Shown here piece by piece: positions 63,707 through 64,000 of a stretch of 64,000 nt of DNA. Position 1 is the first letter of the stretch. Each line of letters starts with the position of its first letter. The position numbers and the translations under genes were made by a program. This DNA is from Pseudomonadota bacterium (lineage in GTDB: Bacteria; Pseudomonadota; Alphaproteobacteria; Rhizobiales; Rhizobiaceae), in NCBI GenBank assembly GCA_020161665.1, contig JAIUPA010000019.1, forward strand, positions 1 to 64,000, read 5' to 3'. Under the pieces are notes generated by a model. The model saw nothing but the letters and a program-made list of their open reading frames with translations. It was not told where the DNA came from and did not search any database.

Positions 63707-64000
63707 TCGTCGCTTTGGACTGTCCCGTCTGGTTGGTGCCGTCATCCTTGCCGCCTCCGCGGTTGCCTTGTCGGGTTGCCAGGTTCAGCCGCTTTACGCC
63801 GAGCGCAGCAATGCCTCGCACGCCATGGCCAGCGTCGGTTTTGCCGATGCCAAGGATCGTGTGAGCCAGGAAGTGCGCAATCGTCTCGTATTCCTGGCCG
63901 GTAAGGGCGCCGGTGAAGCGGCAAATCCCGAATATCGTCTGGATTACGAGGTCAAGACCCGTGCTATTGGCGTGCTTGTTGACAGCACGACCGATACACC
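63696..64000 (+). CDS. lptE: LPS-assembly lipoprotein LptE, partial (runs off the window)
   Basis: About 101 residues of an outer-membrane lipoprotein are visible: a signal sequence of lipoprotein type ([18 protein letters not shown], lipobox LSGC), then [14 protein letters not shown] and [16 protein letters not shown], which matches the rhizobial LptE start. LptE plugs LptD in the LPS export complex. TTG 63696 is the start, with AAAGGA 9 nt upstream, and it overlaps the leuS stop by 11 bp; no other start in that frame fits. The gene continues past base 64000. Confidence 0.85.
   Translation, partial: MSSDRRFGLSRLVGAVILAASAVALSGCQVQPLYAERSNASHAMASVGFADAKDRVSQEVRNRLVFLAGKGAGEAANPEYRLDYEVKTRAIGVLVDSTTDT

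Overview
The window is a chromosomal segment from an alphaproteobacterium of the Rhizobiaceae, close to Agrobacterium/Rhizobium. The evidence is GC-rich DNA with dense operons, the gene order rplU-rpmA-GNAT-EEP/obgE-proB-proA-nadD and rsfS-rlmH-envC-ctpA-deacetylase-rppH that I know from that family, a fused MrpA/MrpB (PhaAB-type) subunit, the alphaproteobacterial cell-cycle regulator TrcR, an SdhAF4-like DUF1674 protein, a giant NAD-glutamate dehydrogenase, and GTG or TTG starts in several genes. The species cannot be fixed from the sequence alone. I see no IS element, prophage, CRISPR array or rRNA operon.

Layout. 0-7 kb: tRNA-Ser(CGA), ribosomal proteins L21 and L27, an acetyltransferase, an EEP-fold hydrolase, the GTPase Obg, proline synthesis (proB, proA) and NAD synthesis (nadD). 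7-27.3 kb: a block of envelope and transport genes placed between nadD and rsfS, which are usually neighbours. It holds an EptA/MCR-type phosphoethanolamine transferase, a cytochrome b561 plus PepSY-type pair facing a two-component system whose kinase carries an exact 45-bp tandem duplication, a cobalamin uptake operon (btuB plus a BtuF/C/D-like ABC transporter), an orphan NrdH-like redoxin, two separate cobalamin riboswitches, an M3 peptidase, a LysE exporter, a small secreted unknown protein and the six-gene Mrp/Pha Na+(K+)/H+ antiporter operon.

27.4-33.2 kb: ribosome and cell-wall housekeeping (rsfS, rlmH, envC-like, ctpA, divergent polysaccharide deacetylase, rppH). 33.2-47 kb: VOC protein, bacterioferritin and its ferredoxin, a small zincin, a CitE-like lyase, leuD and leuB separated by a pseudoazurin, a PAP2 phosphatase, an MHS-type MFS transporter with a large extra periplasmic domain, an FMN reductase, asd, a MltB-family transglycosylase, a beta-carbonic anhydrase and a pyridoxal kinase. 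47-64 kb: NAD-glutamate dehydrogenase, purH, a heparinase-like protein, rsmB, htpX, an SdhAF4-like protein, a secreted thermonuclease beside a stand-alone Excalibur protein, trcR, the YggS PLP protein, leuS and the start of lptE, cut by the window end.

The parts most worth following are the doubled cobalamin switch around an NrdH-like redoxin that lacks its second active-site cysteine, the in-frame duplication in the sensor kinase, the 30-bp palindrome across the thermonuclease start codon, and the MFS transporter with an extra domain of about 190 residues and a possible 9-codon leader ORF. Convergent gene pairs are separated by strong hairpins that end both transcripts. Many genes are joined by 1- to 4-bp stop/start overlaps, which marks the real operons.
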